Assembly (NCBI RefSeq): GCF_030053115.1 | Contig: NZ_CP125619.1 | Location: 5,033,501 to 5,097,500, forward strand | DNA length: 64,000 bases | Direction of reading: 5' to 3' | DNA from: Pseudomonas svalbardensis | GTDB taxonomy: Bacteria > Pseudomonadota > Gammaproteobacteria > Pseudomonadales > Pseudomonadaceae | In this document: piece after piece, positions 1 to 8,118 of the stretch | Layout: the number at the start of each line of letters is the position of its first letter | Numbering within the stretch: position 1 is the stretch's first letter | The notes under the pieces: model-generated | Told to the model about the DNA's origin: nothing | What the model saw: only the letters and a program-made list of their open reading frames with translations | The model's database searches: none | Program-made: the position numbers and the translations under genes

Positions 1-408
1 ATGTTTGAAACGCTTGGGCACCTGTTCTTCGGTCAGCCCCAGATGATCGCGGCCATCAAAGTAGATCGACGGCGACGACAAGTGCACCAGACGCCGAACC
101 CGCTGTTTCAGGCAGGCCTCGACCACGTTTTCAGTGACCTGGACATTGCCTTGATGGAAGTCCTGATACCGCCCCCACAAACCGACCGCACCGGCGCAAT
201 GCACCACGGCTTCGACGTCTGAGCACAGATCGCGTGCCAGTTCCGGGTCGCTCAAGTCACCCTGGATGAACTCGGCGCCACGGCGCACCAGATGCTCCAC
301 ACTTTCGGCCCGGCGACCATTGACCCGCACGTCCAGGCCCTGCTCCAGGGCAAAACGCGCAAAGCGCCCGCCAATGAAGCCGCTTGCGCCGGTAACCAGA
401 ATCTTCAT
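1..408 (-). CDS. NAD-dependent epimerase/dehydratase, partial (3' end outside window)
   Basis: The reverse strand from 408 encodes MKILVTGASGFIGGRFARFA and continues past base 1, so only about 136 N-terminal residues are visible. The N-terminus has the Rossmann glycine motif TGASGFIGG of extended short-chain dehydrogenases/epimerases, followed by a beta-strand ending in GDLSDP, an AVVHCAGAVG stretch and LVHLSSPSIYFDG, the usual Ser/Thr of the active site region. The substrate cannot be deduced. It lies downstream of argP on the same strand with a gap of about 54 bases, so it may be cotranscribed. Confidence 0.85.
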   Translation of the reverse strand, partial: MKILVTGASGFIGGRFARFALEQGLDVRVNGRRAESVEHLVRRGAEFIQGDLSDPELARDLCSDVEAVVHCAGAVGLWGRYQDFHQGNVQVTENVVEACLKQRVRRLVHLSSPSIYFDGRDHLGLTEEQVPKRFKH

Positions 409-462
409 GAATTGCTCCGAATGTTTCGTTTTGCGTATTGCGTCAGGTCTTGACGCTGCCCG

Positions 463-1356
463 TCAGTCCAACGGCACCAGCCATTGCTTCGACGAACGCA
501 CCAACTGATCGGTGAGTAACCCCAGCAACTGACCGCCATTGCGCCAATGATGCCAGTACAGCGGCACATCGATCGGCTTATCGGGCAAAAGCTCTACCAA
601 TACACCGCGCTCCAGTTGCTCGCGCACCTGCAGTTCAGGCACCAGCCCCCAACCGAGTCCCGCTTCCGTGAGGCGGATGAAGCCTTCGGACGAAGGGCAT
701 AGATGGTGTTCGAATCCGCCATCGACGCCGAGGGACGCGAGGTAGCGATGCTGTAGGAAATCGTCCGGGCCAAACACCAGCGCGGGCGTTTTCGACAACA
801 GATCGGCGCGTACACCTTCAGGAAAATGTCGGGCAATAAATGCTGGGCTGGCCAACGCACGGTAGCGCATGGCCCCCAGCAAAACGCTGCGCGCGCCGGC
901 CACCGGTCGCTCGCTGGCGCAGACGCACGCCGCGACTTCACCGGCGCGCATGCGTTTGAGGCCGACCGTCTGGTCTTCGACCACCAGATCGAGCAGCAAA
1001 TGCTGCTGCGCACAAAAATCCCCGACCGCCACGGCCCACCAGGTGGCGAGGCTGTCGGCATTCAAAGCGATGCGCAGACGTTCCGGCTGGCCTTCTTCGT
1101 CGAGTGCCGGCACCAGGGTTTGCAAGTCCCGTTCAAGCAAACGCACCTGCTGCACATGGTTGAGCAATCGTCGGCCGATTTCGGTCGGGGCCGGCGGTGT
1201 CACCCGCACCAGCACCGGTTGGCCGACCCGCGACTCCAGCAACTTGATGCGCTGGGAGATCGCCGATTGCGACAAACCGAGCACCTGAGCCGCACGTTCG
1301 AACCCCGCCTGCTCAACCACCGCGGCCAAGGCAGAAAGCAATTTATAGTCGAACAT
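463..1356 (-). CDS. argP: LysR-family regulator ArgP (IciA)
   Basis: This 297-residue protein has an N-terminal winged HTH (FERAAQVLGLSQSAISQRIK, about residues 18-37) and a LysR substrate-binding domain. The motif VLVRVTPPAPTEIGRRLL is typical of the ArgP/IciA branch. I start it at 1356 (MFDYKLL) because this aligns with the family; the longer upstream reading to 1410 has no family support. ArgP controls export and metabolism of basic amino acids and normally activates an ArgO/LysE exporter. Such an exporter gene lies 500 bases away on the other strand, which supports the assignment. Confidence 0.9.
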   Translation of the reverse strand: MFDYKLLSALAAVVEQAGFERAAQVLGLSQSAISQRIKLLESRVGQPVLVRVTPPAPTEIGRRLLNHVQQVRLLERDLQTLVPALDEEGQPERLRIALNADSLATWWAVAVGDFCAQQHLLLDLVVEDQTVGLKRMRAGEVAACVCASERPVAGARSVLLGAMRYRALASPAFIARHFPEGVRADLLSKTPALVFGPDDFLQHRYLASLGVDGGFEHHLCPSSEGFIRLTEAGLGWGLVPELQVREQLERGVLVELLPDKPIDVPLYWHHWRNGGQLLGLLTDQLVRSSKQWLVPLD

Positions 1357-1452
1357 CAGTTTTCCTAATGAGCGATCAGCATGATTGGTTTTTCTTATAC
1401 AGCTTTGCACCGGAGAATAGCCAGCAAGAACTCTTGAACAAGGATCATCGAC

Positions 1453-1854
1453 ATGGCTGGCGAAACTTCATTGGCAACCTTGCTGCGCAGCATGAGCCCG
1501 CAACTCAACGTCGGCGAATACGTGTTCTGCACCCTGCGCGACGGCAAGTTGCCGGCAGGCCTTGAGATCGTCGGCAGCTTTCGCGAGCAGGAAGGTCTGA
1601 CGGTGATTCTGGAACGTTCCCACGCCGAAAAGGCCGGCTTCGGTTTCGATTACGTCGCGGCCTGGATCACCTTGAACGTGCATTCGGCCCTCGAAGCCGT
1701 CGGCCTGACCGCCGCGTTCGCCACGGCACTAGGCCAGGCGGGCATCAGCTGCAACGTGATCGCCGGCTATTACCACGACCATTTATTCGTCGGCCAGGCC
1801 GATGCCGAACGCGCCCTGCACGTGCTGCGGGATCTGGCGGCCAACGCGGAGTAA
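1453..1854 (+). CDS. ACT domain-containing protein (ACT_3/DUF2241 type)
   Basis: The 133-residue product contains YVFCTLRDGKLPAGLEIVGS in its N-terminal part and GISCNVIAGYYHDHLFVG near the C-terminus, a pattern of the ACT_3 family of small amino-acid-binding proteins. It lies between the divergent argP and the downstream argO-type exporter, with only 7 bases to the exporter start, so the two are probably one transcript activated by ArgP. A role as an amino acid sensor for the export system is inference; no catalytic residues are evident. Confidence 0.8.
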   Translation: MAGETSLATLLRSMSPQLNVGEYVFCTLRDGKLPAGLEIVGSFREQEGLTVILERSHAEKAGFGFDYVAAWITLNVHSALEAVGLTAAFATALGQAGISCNVIAGYYHDHLFVGQADAERALHVLRDLAANAE

Positions 1855-1861
1855 ACATCTT

Positions 1862-2464
1862 ATGTGGCAGAGCTATGTGAACGGCCTGTTGGTGGCCGCG
1901 GGGCTGATCATGGCGATCGGTACTCAAAATGCGTTCGTGTTGGCTCAGAGCCTTCGGCGCGAACATCACCTGCCCGTGGCGGCACTGTGCGTGACCTGCG
2001 ATGCCTTGCTGGTGGCCGCCGGGGTATTCGGCCTGGCGACGGTGCTGGCGCAAAACCCGACGTTGCTGGCAGTCGCCCGTTGGGGTGGCGCGGCGTTTTT
2101 GATTTGGTATGGCAGCCTGGCGTTGCGTCGAGCCTGCTCGAAACAGAGCCTGCAACAGGGCGAAAACCAGACCGTGCGTTCACTGCGCGCGGTGATGCTC
2201 AGTGCTTTGGCCGTAACGCTGCTTAACCCGCACGTTTATCTGGATACCGTGTTGCTGATTGGCTCTCTCGGTGCCCAACAAACCGAGCCCGGCGCTTATG
2301 TCGTGGGCGCGGCCAGTGCGTCGTTGCTTTGGTTTTTCACCCTGGCGCTCGGCGCGGCGTGGTTGGCGCCATGGTTGGCGCGGCCAAGCACCTGGCGAAT
2401 CCTTGATCTGTTGGTGGCGGTCATGATGTTCACAGTGGCGTTTCAATTAATCGTCGCCAGCTGA
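1862..2464 (+). CDS. argO: LysE/ArgO-family amino acid exporter
   Basis: A 200-residue, very hydrophobic protein with about six predicted membrane segments. The N-terminus has [20 protein letters not shown], the signature of LysE/ArgO exporters (G-x-Q-N-x-F). The conserved [18 protein letters not shown] in the middle is also typical. The start at 1862 (MWQSYVNG) is used because the signature then falls in the first helix; the in-frame ATG at 1802 lies inside the ACT gene and would add a non-conserved extension. It exports arginine and/or lysine and is probably under ArgP, encoded divergently. Confidence 0.9.
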   Translation: MWQSYVNGLLVAAGLIMAIGTQNAFVLAQSLRREHHLPVAALCVTCDALLVAAGVFGLATVLAQNPTLLAVARWGGAAFLIWYGSLALRRACSKQSLQQGENQTVRSLRAVMLSALAVTLLNPHVYLDTVLLIGSLGAQQTEPGAYVVGAASASLLWFFTLALGAAWLAPWLARPSTWRILDLLVAVMMFTVAFQLIVAS

Positions 2465-2640
2465 TTATTCCAAAAGGCTCTGGAACCTCTATTCCACACA
2501 GTTGTTGCGTGGTTATGCCGCACCCCCGGTGCTATGATCCGATCCGATGCGCCGCAAAGAGTACAAACTCCCCGGCGCTTGTCTGGCCGCCCGTGATCGG
2601 CCTTGCGCTCACCGCAACTGACCTGATTAGGAGAATCATC

Positions 2641-3237
2641 ATGGCTTTCGAATTGCCGCCGCTGCCTTACGCACACGATGCCCTGCAGCCGCACATTTCC
2701 AAGGAAACTCTGGAATACCACCACGACAAGCACCACAACACCTATGTCGTGAACCTGAACAACCTGGTGCCAGGCACCGAGTTCGAAGGCAAGACTCTGG
2801 AAGAGATCGTCAAATCTTCCTCTGGCGGTATCTTCAACAACGCCGCTCAGGTCTGGAACCACACTTTCTACTGGAACTGCCTGGCGCCAAACGCCGGCGG
2901 TCAACCAACCGGCGCACTGGCTGACGCGATCAACGCAGCCTTCGGTTCGTTCGACAAGTTCAAGGAAGAATTCAGCAAGACTTCCATCGGCACCTTCGGT
3001 TCCGGTTGGGGCTGGCTGGTGAAAAAGGCTGACGGTTCCCTGGCCCTGGCCAGCACCATCGGCGCCGGCAACCCGCTGACCAACGGCGACACCCCGCTGC
3101 TGACCTGCGACGTCTGGGAACACGCTTACTACATCGACTACCGCAACCTTCGTCCAAAATACGTCGAAGCGTTCTGGAACCTGGTCAACTGGAAATTCGT
3201 GGCTGAGCAGTTCGAAGGCAAAACCTTCACCGCTTAA
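2641..3237 (+). CDS. sodB: Superoxide dismutase [Fe]
   Basis: The 198-residue cytoplasmic enzyme converts superoxide to peroxide and oxygen. Metal ligands are visible: His27 in YHHDKHH, the His in [11 protein letters not shown], and Asp and His in [13 protein letters not shown]. The sequence [12 protein letters not shown] with a Gln before the second ligand half and the overall length match Fe-type SodB rather than Mn-type SodA. A strong ribosome site (TTAGGAGA) precedes the ATG at 2641; the longer upstream reading from 2509 is non-coding leader. It sits between argO and bifA as in PAO1. Confidence 0.97.
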   Translation: MAFELPPLPYAHDALQPHISKETLEYHHDKHHNTYVVNLNNLVPGTEFEGKTLEEIVKSSSGGIFNNAAQVWNHTFYWNCLAPNAGGQPTGALADAINAAFGSFDKFKEEFSKTSIGTFGSGWGWLVKKADGSLALASTIGAGNPLTNGDTPLLTCDVWEHAYYIDYRNLRPKYVEAFWNLVNWKFVAEQFEGKTFTA

Positions 3238-3253
3238 GATCGATGCCAGTCAA

Positions 3254-3281
3254 AAAAACCCGGCTTTTGCCGGGTTTTTTT
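3254..3281 (+). terminator. Rho-independent terminator of sodB
   Basis: A hairpin with arms AACCCGGC and GCCGGGTT and a TTTT loop is followed by a run of T, starting 17 bases after the sodB stop. Confidence 0.9.
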
Positions 3282-3316
3282 ATGGGCGCTGGAAATGTGT
3301 TGTCTGTTCGGACGTC

Positions 3317-3381
3317 TTCGCGAGCAGACTCGCTCCCACATTTGGAATGCGTTCCCCTGTGGGAGCGGGCTTGCTCGCGAA
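3317..3381. repeat. Inverted REP pair (family 1)
   Basis: The arm at 3317-3340 (TTCGCGAGCAGACTCGCTCC...) is repeated in inverse orientation at 3358-3381 (...GGAGCGGGCTTGCTCGCGAA). This is the common P. fluorescens REP doublet, present several times in the window. Confidence 0.9.
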
Positions 3382-3412
3382 GAACGATGACACGGTCAAC
3401 CTGACGGAATGC

Positions 3413-3706
3413 CTAGTCCTGTGTGTCGACGATATCCAAAGCCCTGTTCACAGCAAGGTCCGCCAGCATGACGATCTGCGCAATGGCCAACGCCGTACTG
3501 CGCTGGGAGCCGCTCAGGTAGGTGGCGAAATCGCTGGCCATGACACTTGCCGAGGCCAATGACTCACAGGCGTGGGCCAGGAGGGATTCGATGTTCATGT
3601 CCGGGGAGATCAGGAACATGGGGCTGGGGTTGTAGGGTTTGGAGCTGTTGAAGGGGGGATCGGGGATTAATTTATCCAAGGGAATGCCTATGACGTTGGG
3701 TGACAT
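3413..3706 (-). CDS. Small DUF6124-like hypothetical protein
   Basis: The product (97 residues from the ATG at 3706, 103 from a GTG at 3724) has a variable Pro-rich N-terminus and a conserved-looking helical core: ESLLAHACESLASASVMASD, then FATYLSGSQRSTALAIAQIV and LADLAVNRALDIVD. This helical pattern resembles the many paralogous DUF6124/DUF3077 proteins of Pseudomonas, whose function is unknown. The ATG at 3706 is preferred because GAGG precedes it, although the spacing is short. No clear partner gene is adjacent. Confidence 0.65.
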   Translation of the reverse strand: MSPNVIGIPLDKLIPDPPFNSSKPYNPSPMFLISPDMNIESLLAHACESLASASVMASDFATYLSGSQRSTALAIAQIVMLADLAVNRALDIVDTQD

Positions 3707-3724
3707 TCCCTCGCCGTTTCTCAC

Positions 3725-4352
3725 GCGACGAAGAGGTGGCAGCTATGTGCGAGGTGAGAAACCGGTCATAGACACCCGGCCAGACCGAAGTCTGCCCGCA
3801 CACAGCCGCCATAACGCATATGCAGCAGATAAGCTGGCGGCAATTATGCGGATACTGGCGATGGATGACTATGACTTGCCGGGTTCTCACACCCGATCGC
3901 TGAGTTTTCAGCGACACCCAAAAGGTTATTGAACCCGCTTCCTACGGGCAACCTGAAAACCTCGTGGGAAAGGTCTGGTTTTTTTACCCCTGTTTAAACG
4001 GACGCATCCGTTGCCTGTGCGGCCGCTATCGCGAGCAAGCTCGCACACACATTCAAAACGTGTACATCAGCAGAAACCAGAGCAATTTCCCACGATGAAA
4101 CCAGCATTCAGCCCCTTGCCCCAACGCCACAGCCGTCTAACATCAACCAAACGGAAAATATGTCCCAATCCCCCTCAAGTTGAAGGACCCAACAACCGAC
4201 ACAGTACGAATAGGACAAACACTCCAACGACAGCATTTCGGCCAAGCTACAGGCAAAAACCAATGTGATTGATTGTCCCTTTGACTGCCATCACCGGATT
4301 GCCAATACTCATGGCAACTTGACGCTACCCGCACGGAACAAGGAATGACTCT
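3725..4352. other. Intergenic region without a convincing gene
   Basis: About 630 bases separate the DUF6124-like gene from bifA. Reading frames here have low-complexity, non-conserved translations. A partial REP arm (ATCGCGAGCAAGCTCGC) lies at about 4028-4044. The last 100 bases must hold the bifA promoter, but I see no clear -35/-10 pair. Confidence 0.6.
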
Positions 4353-6404
4353 TTGAAGCTGGAACTCAAGAACAGCTTGTCGGTGAAGTTGCTTCGGGTA
4401 GTGCTCCTGTCGGCATTGATCGTCGGCGTGGTCTTGAGCTGCGCGCAGATCGTTTTCGATGCCTATAAAACACGCCAGGCCGTGGCCAGCGATGCCCAAC
4501 GCATCCTCGACATGTTCCGCGACCCCTCGACCCAGGCCGTCTACAGCCTGGACCGGGAAATGGGTATGCAGGTTATCGAAGGCCTGTTTCAGGACGACGC
4601 TGTGCGCAAGGCCTCCATTGGCCATCCCAACGAAGCCATGCTCGCGCAAAAGTCTCGCGAGCTGCAGCATTCCGACAGTCGCTGGCTGACCGACCTGATC
4701 CTCGGCAAGGAACGCACCTTCACCACCGAGCTGGTGGGTCGCGGCCCTTACAGCGAGTATTACGGCGACTTGAGCATCACCCTCGACACCGCCACCTACG
4801 GCCAGGGTTTCATCGTCAGTTCGGTGATCATCTTCATCTCCGGCGTGTTGCGTGCGATGGCCATGGGGCTGGTGCTGTACCTGGTCTATCACTGGCTGCT
4901 GACCAAGCCGCTGTCGCGGATCATCGAACACCTCACGGAAATCAATCCGGATCGCCCCAGCGAACACAAAATCCCGCTGCTCAAGGGGCATGAAAAGAAC
5001 GAACTGGGAATCTGGATCAACACCGCCAACCAGTTGCTCGAGTCCATCGAGCGCAACACCCATTTGCGCCACGAAGCGGAAAACAGCCTGCTACGCATGG
5101 CCCAGTACGACTTCCTCACCGGCCTGCCGAACCGCCAGCAATTGCAGCAGCAACTGGACAAAATCCTGGTAGACGCCGGCAGGTTGCAACGTCGGGTCGC
5201 GGTATTGGTCGTCGGCCTGGACGACTTCAAGGGCATCAACGAACAATTCAGCTACCAGACCGGCGACCAACTGCTGCTGGCCCTGGCCGATCGCCTGCGC
5301 GCTCACAGCGGACGCCTTGGTGCCCTCGCCCGCCTCGGCGGCGACCAGTTCGCCCTGGTTCAGGCCGACATCGAACAACCCTACGAAGCGGCCGAACTGG
5401 CCCAAAGCATTCTCGATGACCTGGAAGCGGCATTTGCCCTCGATCATCAAGAGATTCGTCTGCGCGCGACCATCGGCATCACCCTGTTCCCCGAAGACGG
5501 TGACAGCACCGAGAAACTGCTGCAAAAAGCCGAGCAGACCATGACCCTGGCCAAGACTCGCTCGCGCAACCGTTATCAGTTCTATATCGCCAGTGTCGAC
5601 ACCGAAATGCGCCGCCGTCGCGAGCTGGAAAAAGACCTGCGCGACGCCTTGGCCCGTAACCAGTTCTACCTCGTCTACCAGCCGCAGATCAGCTATCGCG
5701 ATCACCGGGTGGTGGGTGTCGAGGCACTGATTCGCTGGCAGCATCCCGAGCACGGGCTGGTTCCGCCAGACTTGTTCATCCCCCTGGCCGAGCAGAACGG
5801 CACCATCATCGCCATCGGCGAATGGGTGCTGGATCAGGCGTGCAAACAATTGCGCGACTGGCATGACCAGGGTTTCGTCGACCTGCGCATGGCGGTGAAT
5901 CTGTCCACGGTGCAGCTGCACCACGCCGAGTTGCCACGGGTGGTCAACAACCTGCTGCAGATGTACCGCCTGCCGCCCCGCAGCCTGGAGCTGGAAGTCA
6001 CCGAAACCGGCCTGATGGAAGACATCAGCACGGCTGCCCAGCACCTGCTGAGCCTACGTCGCTCCGGCGCGCTGATCGCGATCGACGACTTCGGCACCGG
6101 ATACTCATCATTGAGCTATCTGAAAAGCCTGCCGCTGGACAAGATCAAGATCGACAAGAGCTTCGTTCAGGACCTGCTCGATGACGACGACGATGCGACC
6201 ATCGTTCGGGCCATCATCCAGTTGGGCAAGAGCCTGGGCATGCAGGTGATTGCCGAAGGCGTGGAAACCGCCGAGCAAGAGGCCTACATCATCTCTGAAG
6301 GCTGTCACGAAGGTCAGGGCTATCTCTACAGCAAGCCGCTGCCGGCGCGGGAATTGAGCGCGTATCTGAAACAGGCTCAGCGCAGTAACGCGGCTATTTT
6401 GTAG
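4353..6404 (+). CDS. bifA: Cyclic-di-GMP phosphodiesterase BifA (GGDQF-EAL)
   Basis: This 683-residue inner-membrane protein has a first membrane segment at about 11-33, a periplasmic stretch, a second segment at about 153-182, a linker, a degenerate GGDEF domain (RLGGDQF at 327-333) and an EAL domain with EAL intact at 457-459, DDFGTGYSSL and EGVET. The GGDQF change and sodB neighbour are hallmarks of BifA, which degrades c-di-GMP and controls biofilm and swarming. The start codon is TTG at 4353 with AAGGA nine bases upstream; no in-frame ATG is available before the first membrane segment. A three-codon ATG reading frame overlaps the start. Confidence 0.93.
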   Translation: MKLELKNSLSVKLLRVVLLSALIVGVVLSCAQIVFDAYKTRQAVASDAQRILDMFRDPSTQAVYSLDREMGMQVIEGLFQDDAVRKASIGHPNEAMLAQKSRELQHSDSRWLTDLILGKERTFTTELVGRGPYSEYYGDLSITLDTATYGQGFIVSSVIIFISGVLRAMAMGLVLYLVYHWLLTKPLSRIIEHLTEINPDRPSEHKIPLLKGHEKNELGIWINTANQLLESIERNTHLRHEAENSLLRMAQYDFLTGLPNRQQLQQQLDKILVDAGRLQRRVAVLVVGLDDFKGINEQFSYQTGDQLLLALADRLRAHSGRLGALARLGGDQFALVQADIEQPYEAAELAQSILDDLEAAFALDHQEIRLRATIGITLFPEDGDSTEKLLQKAEQTMTLAKTRSRNRYQFYIASVDTEMRRRRELEKDLRDALARNQFYLVYQPQISYRDHRVVGVEALIRWQHPEHGLVPPDLFIPLAEQNGTIIAIGEWVLDQACKQLRDWHDQGFVDLRMAVNLSTVQLHHAELPRVVNNLLQMYRLPPRSLELEVTETGLMEDISTAAQHLLSLRRSGALIAIDDFGTGYSSLSYLKSLPLDKIKIDKSFVQDLLDDDDDATIVRAIIQLGKSLGMQVIAEGVETAEQEAYIISEGCHEGQGYLYSKPLPARELSAYLKQAQRSNAAIL

Positions 6405-6405
6405 A

Positions 6406-6478
6406 AGATCAAAGGATCGCAGCCTCGTTTCACTCTGTAGCAGCTGTCGAGTGAAACGAGGCTGCGATCTTTTGATCT
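6406..6478. repeat. Long extragenic palindrome after bifA
   Basis: Arms of 30 bases at 6406-6435 and 6449-6478 are complementary except for one position, with a 13-base loop. No T-run follows on the + strand beyond TTTT inside the arm. It probably also ends bifA transcription and may be a mobile palindrome. Confidence 0.8.
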
Positions 6479-6528
6479 ACCTCACGTGTCTCCGTGAATA
6501 AGAAATATTTACAAGCACAACCCTTTAC

Positions 6529-6555
6529 ACATAATGCGAAAGATTTGCATTATGT
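6529..6555. promoter_or_regulatory. 27-bp palindromic operator candidate upstream of icmP
   Basis: ACATAATGC at 6529-6537 is inverted exactly at 6547-6555 (GCATTATGT), with 11 of 13 pairs matching around base 6542. The ATAATG/CATTAT half sites resemble Fur-type half sites, but their spacing is 11 bases rather than 5. A metal regulator fits the imelysin genes downstream; the identity is inference. Confidence 0.5.
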
Positions 6556-6612
6556 CGCAGTTTTGCGCGCTTGCTGCGCCATTCCACCCCCTCTCGAAGC
6601 AGGATGTTCGCC

Positions 6613-7959
6613 ATGATTCGTATGCCTCTGGCTACCGCCAGTCTGTTGGCCATCGCTATTTCCCTCGCCGGTTGTGGCGAAGGCAAAGACAAAGCTGTCG
6701 CTGCGCAAGCACCGAATCCGGCCGCCAGCACCACGGCCCCGGCTGCTGCGCCTGCCGCTGTTGGTAAAATCGACGAAGCCGCCGCCAAAGCCGTTGTCGC
6801 GCATTACGCCGACATCGTCTTCGCCGTTTACAGCGATGCCGAATCCACCGCGAAGACCCTGCAAACCGCCGTCGACGCCTTCCTCGCCAAGCCGAACGCC
6901 GACACCCTGAAAGCTGCCAAGGCTGCCTGGATCGCTGCCCGCGTTCCTTACCTGCAGAGCGAAGTGTTCCGCTTCGGCAACACCATCATCGACGATTGGG
7001 AAGGTCAGGTGAACGCCTGGCCACTGGACGAAGGCCTGATCGACTACGTCGACAAATCCTACGAGCACGCACTGGGTAACCCGGGCGCCACGGCCAACAT
7101 CATCGCCAACACCCAGGTTCAGGTCGGCGAAGACAAGATCGACGTGAAAGACATCACCCCGGCAAAACTCGCCAGCCTGAACGAGCTGGGTGGTTCCGAG
7201 GCCAACGTTGCCACCGGCTACCACGCCATCGAATTCCTGCTCTGGGGCCAGGACCTGAACGGCACCGGCCCTGGCGCTGGCAAACGCCCAGCTTCCGACT
7301 ACCTGGAAGGCAAAGGTGCAACCGGCGGTCATAACGATCGTCGTCGCGCTTACCTGAAGTCCGTGACCCAACTGCTGGTCAGCGACCTGGAAGAAATGGT
7401 CGGTAACTGGAAGCCGAACGTGGCCGACAACTACCGCGCCACCCTCGAAGCCGAGCCAGCTGAATCCGGCCTGCGCAAAATGCTGTTCGGCATGGGCAGC
7501 CTGTCCCTGGGCGAACTGGCGGGCGAGCGCATGAAGGTTTCCCTGGAAGCCAACTCGCCGGAAGACGAACACGACTGCTTCAGCGACAACACCCACAATT
7601 CGCAGTTCTACGATGCCAAAGGCGTTCGTAACGTGTACCTGGGTGAATACACCCGCGTCGACGGCACCAAAATGACCGGCGCCAGCCTGTCATCCCTGGT
7701 GGCCAAGGCTGACCCGGCTGCCGACACCGCGCTGAAAGCCGACCTGGCTGCGACCGAAGCGAAGATGCAGGTTATCGTCGATCACGCCAACAAGGGTGAG
7801 CACTACGACCAGCTGATCGCTGCCGGCAACACTGCTGGCAACCAGATCGTGCGCGACGCTATCGCTTCCCTGGTCAAGCAGACCGGTTCGATCGAAGCAG
7901 CCGCTGGCAAACTGGGCATCAGCGACCTGAACCCGGACAACGCTGATCACGAGTTCTGA
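6613..7959 (+). CDS. icmP: Imelysin-family lipoprotein IcmP
   Basis: The 448-residue protein starts with a lipoprotein signal (lipobox LAGC, Cys at about residue 21), then an Ala/Pro linker and an imelysin (peptidase M75) domain. The GxHxxE motif is present as GYHAIE at about residues 202-207, followed by FLLWGQD. In PAO1 IcmP was described as an insulin-cleaving outer-membrane metalloprotein; related imelysins act in periplasmic iron handling. I use the ATG at 6613 because AGGA lies nine bases upstream and the lipobox then has normal spacing. It is the first gene of a four-gene module, but a terminator separates it from the next gene. Confidence 0.9.
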   Translation: MIRMPLATASLLAIAISLAGCGEGKDKAVAAQAPNPAASTTAPAAAPAAVGKIDEAAAKAVVAHYADIVFAVYSDAESTAKTLQTAVDAFLAKPNADTLKAAKAAWIAARVPYLQSEVFRFGNTIIDDWEGQVNAWPLDEGLIDYVDKSYEHALGNPGATANIIANTQVQVGEDKIDVKDITPAKLASLNELGGSEANVATGYHAIEFLLWGQDLNGTGPGAGKRPASDYLEGKGATGGHNDRRRAYLKSVTQLLVSDLEEMVGNWKPNVADNYRATLEAEPAESGLRKMLFGMGSLSLGELAGERMKVSLEANSPEDEHDCFSDNTHNSQFYDAKGVRNVYLGEYTRVDGTKMTGASLSSLVAKADPAADTALKADLAATEAKMQVIVDHANKGEHYDQLIAAGNTAGNQIVRDAIASLVKQTGSIEAAAGKLGISDLNPDNADHEF

Positions 7960-7974
7960 TCAACGCTGTCTGAA

Positions 7975-8003
7975 TAAAAAGGCGACCTTCGGGTCGCCTT
8001 TTT
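7975..8003 (+). terminator. Rho-independent terminator after icmP
   Basis: AAAAAGGCGACC and GGTCGCCTTTTT form a hairpin with a short TTCG-containing loop, followed by T residues, 15 bases after the icmP stop. It may only partly stop transcription into the following gene. Confidence 0.9.
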
Positions 8004-8118
8004 GCTGCCGGTCGCCGATCAGTTGCCCCACATCAACCAAACGATAATTCCTCTTATTCAATCCCCCCTGCCCTGTTAGACTTTGCGCCCTTGTTTTGCT
8101 CGTCTTGCAGGATGTCTG

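Noticed and set aside
1802..1861. Longer start of the argO-type exporter
   Set aside because: The extra 20 residues overlap the ACT gene and are not hydrophobic; the family motif fits the start at 1862.
3639..3932. 97-codon forward frame in the gap before bifA
   Set aside because: No family look, no ribosome site and partly antisense to the DUF6124-like gene.
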